Source of the DNA: Azadirachta indica
Taxonomy: Eukaryota; Streptophyta; Magnoliopsida; Sapindales; Meliaceae
Length of the DNA: 64,000 nucleotides
Reading direction: 5' to 3'
NCBI GenBank assembly: GCA_022749755.1
Contig: CM040448.1
Span: 6,632,481 to 6,696,480, forward strand
The first letter of the stretch is position 1, and each line of letters opens with the position of its first letter. Made by a program: the position numbers and the translations under genes. The notes under the pieces are model-generated. The model had not been told where the DNA came from. It searched no databases and saw nothing but the letters and a program-made list of their open reading frames with translations. This document shows, one piece after another, positions 48,007 to 60,551 of the stretch.

Positions 48007-49510
48007 TATTAGCCTTAAGGCTTATAACTCGTTGTTTTTGATGATAACAAACATTGATATTCTTAATTAACCAATTATTTCTTGTAGCATTTATTGTGAC
48101 ATATTTAGGATGAAGAATTGGAATGCAATTGTGAAGATTCAGAGAACATCCAAAATGAAGGCATTCGAGAAAAGTATAGTGGACCCTTGATCAAATTGAA
48201 GATTAAAGTCACAAGCTTAGCATTTTATTTTCTATTATTTTTGTATCCTTGTGTTTGTAAGTGTGCATAATGGTTGTCTCAAGTTCAAGAGTTTTTGAAA
48301 AATATATGTTCAAAGTTTTAATAATCGAACTAAAACAAAAGCTTTTGAAATCTGAAAACTAGACCAAATTGTAAGATTTAAAAACTCTGAAAATGGACAT
48401 AAATGCAAAGAGTTTAAAATTTTAGAAAACCAAACACTGTTCATGAACTGAGTGCTATGCATGAATTGAGTTTTATACTGAATCGGGATTTTTTACATGA
48501 ACTGAGTATTATTTATCTAGTAGATCCAAAAAGCAATTCAGTCGATTAAATTTGCAATATAGTTTTATACTGAATCAAGATTTTCTACATGAACTGAGTA
48601 TTATTTATCTAGTAGATCCAAAAAGCAATTCAGTTGATTAAATTTGCAATATAGTGGTTTTTAAGTTCAGTTGCACATCCGGTTGACCGAATTTACCACT
48701 TGATTGACTAAAAATGTCATTCGGTCGACCAAATTATGCAAAATTCAAAATTTTCAAGCTTATAACGACTAACTTTTGAATATATTATATATTGGGGACT
48801 GGACACTCATTTTTAAGACACTTGAAGCATATTTTTGAGAAACATAAAGTCCTTGTAAAGTTTTAAAACACATTTTTGAGATTGAAATTATTATACATCA
48901 TTTGGATCTTTAAGAACATTTATTTGCACTATTATTCTTGTGGGAGATCAAATTGTAATTTTTCTTTTCAATTCAATTTGATTTTTGATTGTAAAAATGT
49001 GAAAGAAGTGAGTCTTTCACTTGGTTGAAATTGTATTGAGTGTTGAAGGTGAGTAAATAATTGTAGGGTACCATAAATCCTAGCTTGGGTAAGTTTTTAG
49101 GTAAACCAAACATTTGAAGGTTTAAGAGTTACTCGAAAATTCTCTTGGTTGTAATTGAAGTCTTGTGAGATCAAGACTTGTTGTTTAGTTAAATCTTTAA
49201 GCGGGTTGGCTTGGAAGCGTAGACGTAGGCCAGAGGTTTGCTGAACAACATAAAATTCCAGTGTCATATTTATCAATCCTCTTGCTCACTTAATTTATAT
49301 GCTTGTATTGTTATACACATTTCTCACACACATTTGAGTTTGTTTGGTGATAATTTATATATTAATTATTGGTTGTGTGTTGAATTTTGTGTATTGCTCT
49401 TGAAAAGAAGTTAAATTACTTAGTGTTTATTATCGGGTTGTTTTAAAAGTTCCAAAATCATTGAAAGTCCAATTCACCCCCCCCTTTTGGGTTACCTTAG
49501 TAGTATTCCA
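48007..49510 (+). mobile_element. Solo LTR of the 27990-33438 family, TSD AGATC
   Basis: About 1.5 kb, similar along its length to the LTRs at 27990 and 32345 ('ccttaaggcttata' at the start, 'caattcaccccccccttttggg' near the end). It is flanked by perfect direct repeats AGATC at 48002-48006 and 49511-49515. The first dinucleotide has mutated from TG to TA; the end is CA. The flanking gypsy-related sequence continues across it, so it inserted after that element was in place and later lost its interior by LTR recombination. Confidence 0.85.
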
Positions 49511-49699
49511 AGATCAGCTATCATTGTTGCCACTTTCGTAATATTCGATACAGCACAAGACTTAAATTATAAGTTTAAGGTACCGGTGTATGAGAGTAAG
49601 ATAGTCCTAGTAACAATGTAATGAAATATAAATATTAAGAGTAAGTTATAACCAATATGAAATTAGATCACAATAAAGCTATTAAAGGTAAGTCCCAGT

Positions 49700-50278
49700 A
49701 AACAAGAGTTGCTAAATTCTTCACTTTCTCTCACTAGATTTTCTCTTAATTCTCTCTCTAAAATCTGAATTTTTTAAGTATAGAATGGTGGCTCCATCTA
49801 GAAAAACATGAAAACCTAAAAGCTATCCAAATCATGACATTCATTTAAGATCCAATGGCTAAAAACTAATTTTGGATGCCACTTAGCAACATCTACGGCC
49901 ACATTGAGGGTGCACGGGGTGTGGTGTGGTTGACAGGGTATTGTGCAGGCAGGCGCGCCTTAGCTATTACCCCTTCATGTTGTGTTTTCAAAGGACATGG
50001 CATGACCGCACCTTAGCTACTCCGCATTGAGTTATGCAGATGAAATCATCACCGATTTAATACAGTATACTTATAATGTTGATTTATGCTACTTTTACCC
50101 AAGATCAATTGAGAGGTTCGTGGATGTACACTTGTCCTCTGTTTTAATATTTTTGCTCAAAACATCTCAATACCTATGAAATAAAAATAAAATACTTAAA
50201 AGAAAAATAAACACACAAAACAGATTGATTAAATAATAGATAAATTAAGTATAATCATGTAGTAAAATGAAAATATCA
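49700..50278 (-). repeat. Fragment of an Athila-like LTR
   Basis: Similar to the inner part and right end of the LTR at 60552-62013 and to 56930-57581. Shared blocks: 'tctctctaaaa...atggtggct', the 'aaacctaaaa' segment, and at the end 'cctatgaaataaaa...aaatatca' (50278), which matches 'aatatatca' at 62013. The low-coordinate half of the LTR is missing. Confidence 0.6.
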
Positions 50279-50585
50279 TTAATCACATAAATACAATTTC
50301 TGTGGGATAAAATTTATTATATTAAATATGATTAACTACAACTAATGTTAATTTCTTAAATATGTCCTAAAACAATTAAAGTATAATTTTACATTTAAAG
50401 ATGTTGCAGCTAATCCTTAATTAATTGAAATTATATGGATCATTTGACATTTAATTTTAATCACAAAAAATTGTTCATAAAAATTGAATGCAACGATAAG
50501 CATAGTTTATAAATATGAACATAATTTCAATTTTATTTACTAAAAATAATCAAATAAGTTGCATGTTATCATTTACTTCAACATA
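50279..50585. other. AT-rich spacer
   Basis: No feature recognised. Confidence 0.5.
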
Positions 50586-50589
50586 TAAC

Positions 50590-50740
50590 AAATAACATAT
50601 CATACTCTTCCATATACAGAAAACGACATGTCCTACAATGTCACGCATCAGACGACATGTCATATTATTTCAAATACAGTAGACGACATGTCATTCTACT
50701 TCAAAATATAGTAGACAACATTTATATGACATTCTCTTCA
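50590..50740. repeat. Short tandem repeats of 'agacgacatgtcat'
   Basis: Four units of roughly 30-45 bp carry 'cgacatgtc' preceded by 'caaatacagtaga' variants (near 50624, 50651, 50691 and a diverged one near 50713). The core acatgt is a self-complementary hexamer. Confidence 0.6.
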
Positions 50741-50859
50741 ACCTCCAATAACCCTTTTCTTTAATTTTCAATTACAACAACCATTTGTTTTCAATTATAG
50801 AAACCAAAATTCATAGGCATTTATTGAATATTCCAAAAACTTGGTTATGATTTTCTAGC

Positions 50860-51052
50860 ATGCCATGATTTTCAAACACTTGAAAATCATAGTTTTGTCG
50901 AGCACGACTAACAAGGCTAAAATGCTTGTTTTTATTGCACTTGCAAATGGCTTGAATTTTGAGTGCTTGAAAATTATTGCTTTGTTGAGTTTGCCAGAAA
51001 CTTATGATTTTTGGGTGCTCAAAAATCAAGCCTTTGTCAAGTGTGTCCAACA
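50860..51052. repeat. Three hairpin-forming repeats
   Basis: Three related units, each a small palindrome followed by 'tttgt(c/t)(g/a)ag': 'gattttcaaacacttgaaaatc' split around its centre (about 50868-50889), 'aattttgagtgcttgaaaatt' (about 50955-50975, as pairs of 8-9 bp arms) and 'gatttttgggtgctcaaaaatc' (about 51006-51027). Long open frames on both strands here follow from the palindromes and are not taken as genes. Confidence 0.55.
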
Positions 51053-51419
51053 AAAGCCAAAATACCTTATTTGAAAACTTTCAGAGTAAGAGGGTTTTTA
51101 AATGCATGACTTTTGAACTTCATATTCAACGTCTAGGGGCTGAGTTAGGGGTGGGGTTGGTGGAAAATGCATGAAGTTAACTGTAGTTGTTACTTCATCG
51201 ATGCAAAGTGAAATCTTCATATTTTCAATGCAAGGGGCATTCTTACCTTCAGTGATATTGTGTAAGTTTATTGGTTCTGTTTGATTACTTTGCTTGTATA
51301 ATTACTTAAAGAATGTGCGGCCACAACTATTTACTTGTTTGATTACTCAGATAACTAGAAAGTAACATGTACTAGAACGAACCACATACTATGAAATGTA
51401 AAACTATACACAAATTTGT

Positions 51420-51720
51420 GGTAATCATTCTTCTGAGCAAACTGTGATGTGACACCAAGATCCACTACACACAAAACATAATGGTCATTGCAAACCCGGG
51501 ATTGAATGTATACGATGTCGACCACCATCTAAGCCCGAAGGATGCCCTCCCAATCACCCATCACATCATGTATGTCCAAGACGTGCCCAAGCATGTTTCC
51601 TTGCCACGTTGTCAACTTTTCTTTGATCCAAGTATTTATCTCCAATTTGGATAAAGTAGTAAGAGTGTAATAGATGTGATCTGCTTCCCTAATCTTCAAC
51701 CTCTTATACACCTTCACCAT
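51420..51720 (-). pseudogene. Possible C48 (Ulp1-like) peptidase fragment
   Basis: A minus-strand frame from 51720 runs 63 codons to a TAG at 51531-51529 and then continues in the same frame with 'MVVDIVYIQSRVCNDHYVLCVVDL'-type sequence (given here only as motif: VDIVYI, then NDHYVLCVVDL). That pattern resembles the histidine motif region of Ulp1-like peptidases often carried by plant transposons, where HW is usual and HY is seen here. The rest of the domain was not recognised. Weak call. Confidence 0.3.
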
Positions 51721-51730
51721 GTTTTTCTAA

Positions 51731-54046
51731 TGAAGAACAAGACATAAATATATCCATTAGATAAATTGTTGAATTTACAACCAAAATAAAAGGATTATTC
51801 GATATTCTTAAAGCCTCATATAGTGTAATCATAATAACAAGCATCAAAACAAAGCATTATTCACTGTTATTATGATGAGTATGTAGAAAGGAAAGACAAA
51901 GTGTTGTGGTGTACTTACACTTGCTTTGGAAGTAACGTTTAAAAACACATTGGCATGTTATCTAAGACAAAAATACAAAATTATCATTTTAATAATATAG
52001 AATTAAACTCTATGTTATTATAAACATATATCTACATATGTTTATATGCTCATAGATTTTAATAATTAATTAATTTGATTGACAAATTTAGAAGATAATC
52101 GACAGATAATTTGGCTTGCAAAACCAATTTATAACATGTGAATTCCACTATAAACTCTCTACTATTAGATGATGTACTTTTTAACATGTGAAATCTATAC
52201 AACAGTTTATAATACTAAATAAGAATGGATAGTGTTAAATTCATATTTTAGAACATTTTTAAAATTTTCATATATATATATATATTGATGAATGTTTAAG
52301 AGTGTAGATTTATTATAAGAAATATTATGGTTTACACTTAATAATGTCATTATTTTCTCCAAAATTAAGTACTTTCCTTTATATTGAATTCTAAAATAAG
52401 AACTGGACTTATTAATTAATTTTGCGCAGATTTTGTATAATGAATATATCTTTTAATCTAGAATATCATTTGATACAATTCTTGAGCCACAAGAATATAG
52501 AATCATTCCTTCACAAAAGTGTGAATTAGAAGTCAGACCAATTCAAACATCTATTAGGTCAAAGTCGAGCTTCAACAAAACATAACTGCAGCTAAGGGCT
52601 AGCTCAACATGGTTTTGTATTTGGGCTGTATCTTCTCACATACGTATAAAAAAATCATGTGATTGGATGTTTTGGAAAGCTTACAGATAGTAATACAATT
52701 GCTATGTTTTACACTTGTCCAAATTTAAAGTCCATTCCTATCAAAAATAACTATCATTTTAGAAGATTGGCGGAGAAACCCAAACTGAATACCTTTGCTC
52801 ATTTTTAACATAACTCTTGCTGTAAATAATCAATTTGGTTGAACTTTGAACCATTGGAAAGCTTATGAAGGCACCTAAAACTTTGAAGAAGATAGCTTCA
52901 AAAAAATTCAATGAATGTAATGGTATAAAATGTGTTACAATGTGACAGAGTATGATTAAGTTGAAAGTTTGCAACTTGTGTTCACATATGTGAAATATAT
53001 CTTGTTTTGCCTATATGAAAGAAGTATTAGAAGTTATTAGGAATGTCTTTGTTTTCCTATTTTCCATTCTTCCTTTGTGTAATTTTGGTATTATTTTATA
53101 TAATGTCTTTCTAAATTCATAAATAGGGCTAAGGGTGAACTTTTGATGGTTGTATAATTTTACTCTTTAATTCTTTGTTTTGTATTTCATTTTCAACTTT
53201 TCTAATGATTGAGTACTATATTTTACAAGTGATTTGATTTATTAGAAACCTTGATTCATTGTTAACAAATGGTACAATGAATGCTTGGATATTTTTTATA
53301 TATCAAGAGTAAGGCAATTTGTAGTCTCTCTTTATCAATTCAAAGGTTAATCTTTTCATTTTCTTGTGCTTAAATATTATTCGTCTCCCAATTACGATCA
53401 CTTCTATATTGATTCTTAATTGTGTATAAAAAAAAGATCAAGAATAATTTTTATACATATCTTAAAATGGATCTCTAGTGCCCTAATATCTAATAATAGT
53501 GAATTTAACCAAAAGAAAAAAAACAAATTCAATTTATTTTCATAATATTTGGATATTTGGACTTGTAATATTTGGACATTAGACTTGTGAACTTTGTATA
53601 ATGTATTTTCTATAAACCGACTCTCGAACTTCCGAACTTTATAACTTAAGACAACCTATACTTAAAAATTACAACTTTTAAGCTATAGCATACACACACA
53701 CACACACACAAAAAGCACTGATATTTTTTTTCTCTCTCAACTAATTCAATTAAAACTAACCCGAAAATCTTTCCATCTCCAAAATTTAAATTTCTTTTTG
53801 TCTATCTTCATGATATCACACTTTCAACCAAGCTTAAATTTCCTTTTCAATTCCTTTTTTTGCTCTTAAATTTCCAGATAAATTTTCACAAGAACTTGGC
53901 TTGGGGAGTAACAGGTAAGTTCAAATGGGTAAGTTTCAATCTTAAGTTGATATGTATGGGTTTGATAATAGTATTTAAGCTCAAAAGAATGACAGAGAGA
54001 GGGAGAAGGGGAGGGGGAAGAAAAAACCTAGCACAATGAAATAACC
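51731..54046. other. Unassigned AT-rich DNA with a (CA)n tract
   Basis: No coding region supported. 52440-53400 has an LTR-like texture, including a promoter-like 'cataaatagggc' near 53128, but no partner or target duplication. A (CA)n microsatellite lies at 53692-53711. TA repeats occur near 52270-52285. Confidence 0.4.
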
Positions 54047-57000
54047 TGTATCACCCTTTAAACGGCGAGCAATATTTGTGTATGTGTGTATGCATGTCTA
54101 ATTGGTTTTATATATATATATGTGCATGTCTAATTGGTTAGTACTTATATTAGTTAAGAGATCTAAGGTATTGGAATGTAGGCCCTATATGTATTTTAGA
54201 AGTATTATACATATGTGCATAGTATTAAGTATGGATTTATGAAGAAAGGCCTAAATGCAAGATTGTAGCACTTATGGGTGTATTTAATATTGAGTGTGGG
54301 TATATTTAGTTATTTCTAAATTACAAGCCTAAACCTAAGTATAAATACATCCTTAGAAAGAAAGAGAGAGGGGAAGAGGGATTATAGAGATTTAAGAGTT
54401 TTAAAGGAGAAATCAAGAATATTTAAGGTAATATATCCATCTTTTCAAGATTTGTTGTGTTATATGTGATTGGTTTTAGAAATATATTTTGTATAATGAA
54501 TGTATAACAATGTTAGGGATACACTAGTTTGGATTAGATATGCCCTATGATTTATGGTGATGGAAATGGTTAAGGATTGTATTGGAATAATGGTAAGAAA
54601 GAAACTTTTGTAGAACCTAGATATTAGATAGTAGCTCAATCTAAGAAATATATTATATATTTTGTAAAAATGTTTTAACTGTTGAAACTAGCATCTAAAA
54701 GGTAATGATAAAATTTATTTTGAAAAATATTATATTTTCAGTTTTATATTAATTTTTCAATCTGACCTTGAGACGCTAGAAAATATTGATTTCTGTAGAT
54801 CTCATGAATGGTAAAATTTTCTAGATTGATCATTTGTTTTCCAAAAATTATAAAATTTTGTGCAAGGATTTTTGATTGCATCTATTTCGACATGCTAAAC
54901 TTTTGTAATCTAATTCCAAGTATTAGATTTATTATTAATTTCTAAAATGAGCTATCTCACTGTACACTTGAGATTGACACAATCTAAGAAACCCAAAATG
55001 AAAATTAAAATAATTTGGAAGTGTATTGTGTTCTGAAACCTTTATCATGCCATTGTATATATGTCTAGGTGATTTTTGCAAAGTTTCGTAGCCTAATATT
55101 AGTTAAGCGGTTGATTTATTAAAAATAAAAAATTTAGATATTCTTAGTAAGTGTTTTGTATCATTTGAGGGAAGTGACTAAGATTTACAAGTGACAAGAA
55201 ACGGCTACAGATTGAATCAAGGATTCGTATTTTTATATGATGTTATACAATTTTTCATTATGATCGTATTTTGATTTCATGGGAAACGGATATTATTTAA
55301 GATATAAGAAAAATCCTTGATTGTCCTAAGGACAGATTTGGGTAGTTTATGTGATGATAAGTGTTATATGCTTGATTTTGGGTAGTATGACTTATGAGAT
55401 TAAGGTGACTAAGTGAATTATTGGTAACGTCAAGAGATAAATATACTAGACTTTTTAACTAGGATCACAATAGATATATGTATTTATGTGTTTGAAATTA
55501 TACATATATCTATTTGTAAATGTTTTGAAATTATATATGTAACAACACTAGAATTTTCAACTGGGATCACAATGAACATATGTATTTGTGTGTGACTATG
55601 TTTACAAATGTTCTAGAATTATGTATTAATATGAAAGTATTAATTTTCTTATGATTATATGTCAATATATTTGTTTATGATTGTGTGCGTATGTGTTGCG
55701 CATAAGTCATTGAGCATTGACACTAACATGAATAGGTGCATCATGCTTTTGAGAAATGAGAAAAGGATTTAGTAAGAAAAATGCTTATGAAAGATAAGAC
55801 TTTGTATTTTTAATGGTATCCAAATTCATTACTTTCCCAATAGGCAATTACAAGTGTTTGTGAAGCCTTTTGATGTGTGTAGTCATTCCTTTGGGTTTGT
55901 CATATGTGATATGTGCTACGTGTTTCGTATGACATGGAAGAGACCTTTAGGTACCCTTACGTCTTGTGAGTCTTTACATTCGTGCATTGTTATGCAACCA
56001 CAATACTCGTAATTATACAAGGTTGTACAAGTAGTAAAGTGCAAGAGATAAAGTTGTTGTATCCACAAGTATTGAATTTTTCGGGTTTTAAACTAATTAG
56101 TAAAATTATGGCAAATCAACTTTAACTAGGCAATCTAAATTCAAGGAACGAAATTAACAATACAATAAACTAAATTCGCTAATTTAAAACAAGAAATAGA
56201 GTTAACAGAGCAAATGATTGAAATTGATATAGCAATTGTTCTAGGGCTTTAATTTTACCTAATTGTTACTATATTCATCCTAATTAGGAATTGCTAATAT
56301 TTTCTATTTTAATTCACAAATCACTAGTTATAAATTAACTTAATTACCTTTCCCAAGGTCGAACCAAGTCCTATGTCTAACCAACCTAGTCAATATCCTT
56401 ATTTGACTAGATTAATCAAAAGATCTTTTAGCTTTACTAGATATTAATTTCTAAAGACCCAATTACCTCTCGATTTCTTGGTTTTCCTAGAACTACTTTG
56501 ATTGTTTAGATATTGATATTCTCCCAAACTCTCAATGTTCATAAACTATGTTTTCTTTATCTTAATGAACAAATTAATCTTTCCCAAGCATTCATTCATT
56601 CATATAATTTCAACAAATTCATTTTCCAACAAATTAGAAGCCTTAAATATAAGAAAACATAAATAAAACATACTTTATTAACAAATTCTCAATCAATCAA
56701 AACGTAATCTAACTAGTTTACATCAAGGTTCTAGGATATAGAAATTAGCCTAACACATCAATATCAAACATTAACATTATCTTGAAATTCAACATTCAAC
56801 AAAATAAAATTAATAATAACAAACCAAATGAAATTCAAGATAAGTTAAGAGTTAAGAAGATAAAACTAGGATGATTGATGCTTTAATTCTTCAATTCTTC
56901 AAGTGATTTCCCAATCTTCTCCAAGAAACTTTAAGATTCTTCCTTTCTCTCACTAAAACTCTTCTTTCTCTCTCTCTCTATAAAAATTATCCTTTTCTAT

Positions 57001-58299
57001 TCTTTGGAATGGTGGCTAATCTTTGAAAAACACAAAACCCTTGCTTTTATTCAAATCTCACACCTAAATTTGATCCAAGGGTTGAAAACGACCCTTGTAC
57101 GCAAAACAAATCGCAAAAAGGTGAAAGGGCACAAGAGTATAGTGCAAGCATGCCCCAAGTTCTATTTTGTGGGGGGAAAAAACGTTGGTATAGTGTAGGT
57201 ACCCATGTGGTTGGCATAGACGTGCCCCACTTACTATCTTGGGTCTAAATTTGAGGCTCTGTTGTTGTCATATGGTGTCTTTTGCTTTTGACCAATGTTG
57301 ATTTGCTCACTATATACACCCTGCTTTGAATATGATATGCAAGTATATATTGTTGAAAAGCTTTCGAAGTCTATTTTTCAACACAATAAACAAAACGTAA
57401 TTTGAGTTTTGTAGACAAAACTATAATTGTTCTAGTAATCCATAATCAGGATGATAGTTTCTGCTTCTTTAGCCCAATTTGCACCAAATTCTCCTTAATT
57501 TTGCATTTCTTACTTCCCTACAAATAAATGCACAATTTCATTAAGCATGAGGTTCTTTTTCACCAATATTTAAGCTCAACAGTTGTCAATTCATGAGTGA
57601 AATACTCACTGATCATGCATCGATGAATTTGAGCATATGGGAGGACTTGTCGATGATCAGGGCAAGGGTGTGGCTTTTATCTTCGAGCATCAATGTTCTT
57701 TGTGTATGAAATTTTGTGCACCCATATACGAAAAGTCATCAACGAATGACTTATGCTCAGTATGTGATATGTGATATATGAAATCCTACTAAGTAGTAAT
57801 TGAATGAAAATATTCCTAATTAAATGTGAATGTAAGTTTGAAAGTAAATTAATGACATGCACAATTTTGAAAGTGATTTTGTATCATGCATTTTGAGAAT
57901 AAACATGGTTTTTATCATGTTGCATATCCATCTCATGCATTCTATAATTATTTATATATATGTATATACTTTCATATATGAAAAATTAGTATACTTACTG
58001 AGTTAATGCTAATTATAGTTTATTGTGATTCTCAGTTAAGTGATATTTAGTGTGTAGCAAATTTGGCGAAGCTTTTGCTCTCCCTTCGGTCCCTAAATTT
58101 AAGATATTGGCTTTATATTTTATTTTCAGTATAGTCAATTTCATGTTTTGAAGACTTGAGACATTAAAGCTTATTTGACTAAATGTTGTATTTGTGAAGT
58201 TTTAAATAGCAATAAATTTTTTTAGTCAAATTCATTTTTCATTATATTGTGTGTTTGACAAGACCGCTTCTTGACCTTCGCAGGTGGGGGCGTGGTACA
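54047..58299 (+). mobile_element. Probable large gypsy solo LTR with a nested LTR
   Basis: Starts TGTATCACCC and ends GGGGGCGTGGTACA, termini typical of some gypsy LTRs. Direct repeats 'aacct' overlap both borders (54043-54047 and 58299-58303). A promoter-like 'aagtataaatacatcc' lies near 54338, followed by a purine-rich leader. Without the nested insertion (55988-57581) it would be about 2.7 kb. No primer site or coding sequence follows the right end, so it is read as solo. Exact borders are uncertain by a base or two. Confidence 0.5.
55988..57581 (-). mobile_element. Nested solo LTR, Athila-like family
   Basis: Related to the LTR at 60552-62013: 'aatactcgtaattatac...caagtagtaaagtg' at the left corresponds to 'gatactcgcaagtgcac...caagtagtataatg'. 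The 'tctctctctataaaa' and 'gaatggtggct' block near 56970-57015 corresponds to 61450-61530. Ends TGTTATGC and CTCAACA. No primer site, coding region or second LTR is attached. I could not identify a matching target duplication. Confidence 0.6.
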
Positions 58300-58929
58300 A
58301 CCTTTCTACCAAAATTTATGTCATATTCTACGAAAATTCTTGCCAAAATTTGAAACATCCTGGTGCTTAGAATCTAACTTATCATTAACTGCATAAAGGC
58401 ACTCAGGACGAAAACAAAATAATCAGCATCTTCGATTAACACATAATTAAGATATTATTATATTATTTTGTACCTTGAAATCCACCAACCTTTCAGTGTC
58501 CACTGAGTTCTAAAATGGGGACTAGTACCAGACTTTATAACCTTGATAACTAAAGGTCTCCAATTTTCTCATCTTAGAAATTGTTTAACATGTAAGTTGC
58601 GCAGCTGAGTCATCCATTTAAATTTCAAATAATGAGTACAACAAACATTTTAATATGAGGTAAACCAACAAAGTACTTCTCAACAATTTGTCCACCTATA
58701 TCTCATCAAAGCATATGCACCCCTTTAGCTTTTTCTCTCTATAAATATCTATCAGAATCTATGTTTTTAGTTGGTAATTAGGTTTGATTTTCTCCATTTA
58801 TTTTCTTAATTTTTTAAGAATTGTAATGCAGATTTCATCATCCAAAAGCAAAAGGCATTTTTTATAGCTGATGATTGACTAATTTGTGGTACTTTTTAGT
58901 GACTTTATTTGGAAATAATGTTTTCTTTT
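58300..58929. other. Spacer, nothing recognised
   Basis: No supported gene, RNA or repeat. Confidence 0.5.
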
Positions 58930-59425
58930 TGGAATCAATTGAAAATGTCGCTATTTTGGGGAAAAAAAATTAAAAAATGTCATGATAACTAAATTTTATT
59001 AAAAAATGCCACACTGTGATGCTTTGAGGCAAACATATCCTTATGTTATGCCCTTTAATCAAGAAAAAACAACATACAATTCTTCTTCACTTTCGAACAA
59101 TTTGAAACAAAAATTATAACTCAAAAGTGAAATTTTTTCTTTATTCGAAAGTATGGATTATGCATTCAACTCGAAAGTTCATTTTTGCTTAGATTTGAAA
59201 GCGAAATTACTCAACAATACTGTTTTAAGTTCATTCACCTCGAAAGTACTGTTTCGAATTTACCATAACACTCAAAAGAACTGTAGCTATATTAGTGGAA
59301 TGTCATAACAAGAGTATTTTTGTCTCAAAACAGTGAAATGTGGCATTTTTTAATAAAATTTTGTTAACATGACAACTTTTTTTTTTAAATTTGACCTTAA
59401 AAGAGGCATTTTTGGTTAAATCTTT
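58930..59425. repeat. MITE with long inverted arms
   Basis: The left arm (about 58962-59050) contains 'aaattttattaaaaaatgcc' and is repeated inverted in the right arm (about 59300-59392, 'ggcattttttaataaaattt'). The interior holds several short 'cgaaag'/'ctttcg' motifs on both strands. It is about 0.5 kb and non-coding. The outermost termini and target duplication are not clear. Confidence 0.7.
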
Positions 59426-60551
59426 TTTTTTTGTTCATATCTATAGTTGAACACATAGCGTATCACACGGCAATCGTAGGGAGGAGAACGCACAATAACA
59501 AGCCAAAGAGTATCTCCAAGCCAGAATGACATGAGAATGTAGTTATAAATAGTGAACTGCAACAAGAACTTAAATGACCATAATGTCTCTAAACATTTAG
59601 GTCAATTCGCATTGAAATCAAAATGCTGTTCAACCATTAAACTTTAAACATCAACATTCAAGAAAAAATTTTCCTAAACTAGAAAAACCAAGAGTACAAA
59701 TATATAAACAATCTAGAACACCTAAAATTAACATATATTTTTTCGCGTCCTTCACCGTCGAGTGGAGAATGCACTGGGGCTTCGTCGTCCATTCACGTAG
59801 TCGGGTATGCCGTCAACGCTATTAATGCAGTTGGCTCACGCCATCTATTCTCGTTGTCATTGGAGAAGAATTAAGGAAAGCTGAGAAATTAGAGTTTTGG
59901 ATGGGAAAGATTACGAGTTCTATGTTTTGTAGACGTTTTAGGTTGAATTTACTATAATAGTCTAAATAACTTTTACACAAAATTAGCCTAAGACTTAAAA
60001 TTCGGATGAAGATACCCCCAACTAGCTTTTATCTACAAAACATAAAAATTTCCCAAAGAAAATAGAGAAAGGTCAACTTGTTCTTGTCTACTTTTTCTGT
60101 CACTTGTCGTCTTCTCTAATTTGCATCTAAATTCAATCGAGTTGAGGCACTCGGATCAAGAGAAGTCATTCAAGTTGGCTATTCGTTCGCTTTTACTACT
60201 TGCTCCAAAGAGTTAATTTTGGAATATATTCTTTTCTGTAATCATAAAGTTTCAAATTTGAATTAGTTCCTGACAGAATTTTTTCAAGAATATTTGTGTT
60301 ATTGACTGATACTTTCAATTTGTGTTTATTTTGGGAATAAAAAAGGAAATTTGGCTAAGTTCTTAGTAGCTTTACTAATTTTGAGCAATACTGTCTCCGT
60401 CGTTTATTTATTCAGGTGTGCTCTCTATAAATTTATCTTCTTTAGTCTCAAGTTTCATTTTTCTCATCAATTTGAAATTTGAACTAAAGGATCTAGCATT
60501 TTGTGTCAAATTTTCAGGTCATGACTTCTCTATATGAAAATATAGAGATAT
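59426..60551. other. Spacer with a small GC-richer island at 59745-59870
   Basis: The island has several CpG dinucleotides, unlike its surroundings, but none of the frames gave a recognisable protein. It may be a gene or transposon fragment. The rest is AT-rich without support for a gene. Confidence 0.4.

Noticed and set aside
52759..52974. 71-codon minus-strand frame
   Set aside because: No recognised domain, in LTR-like AT-rich DNA; probably chance.
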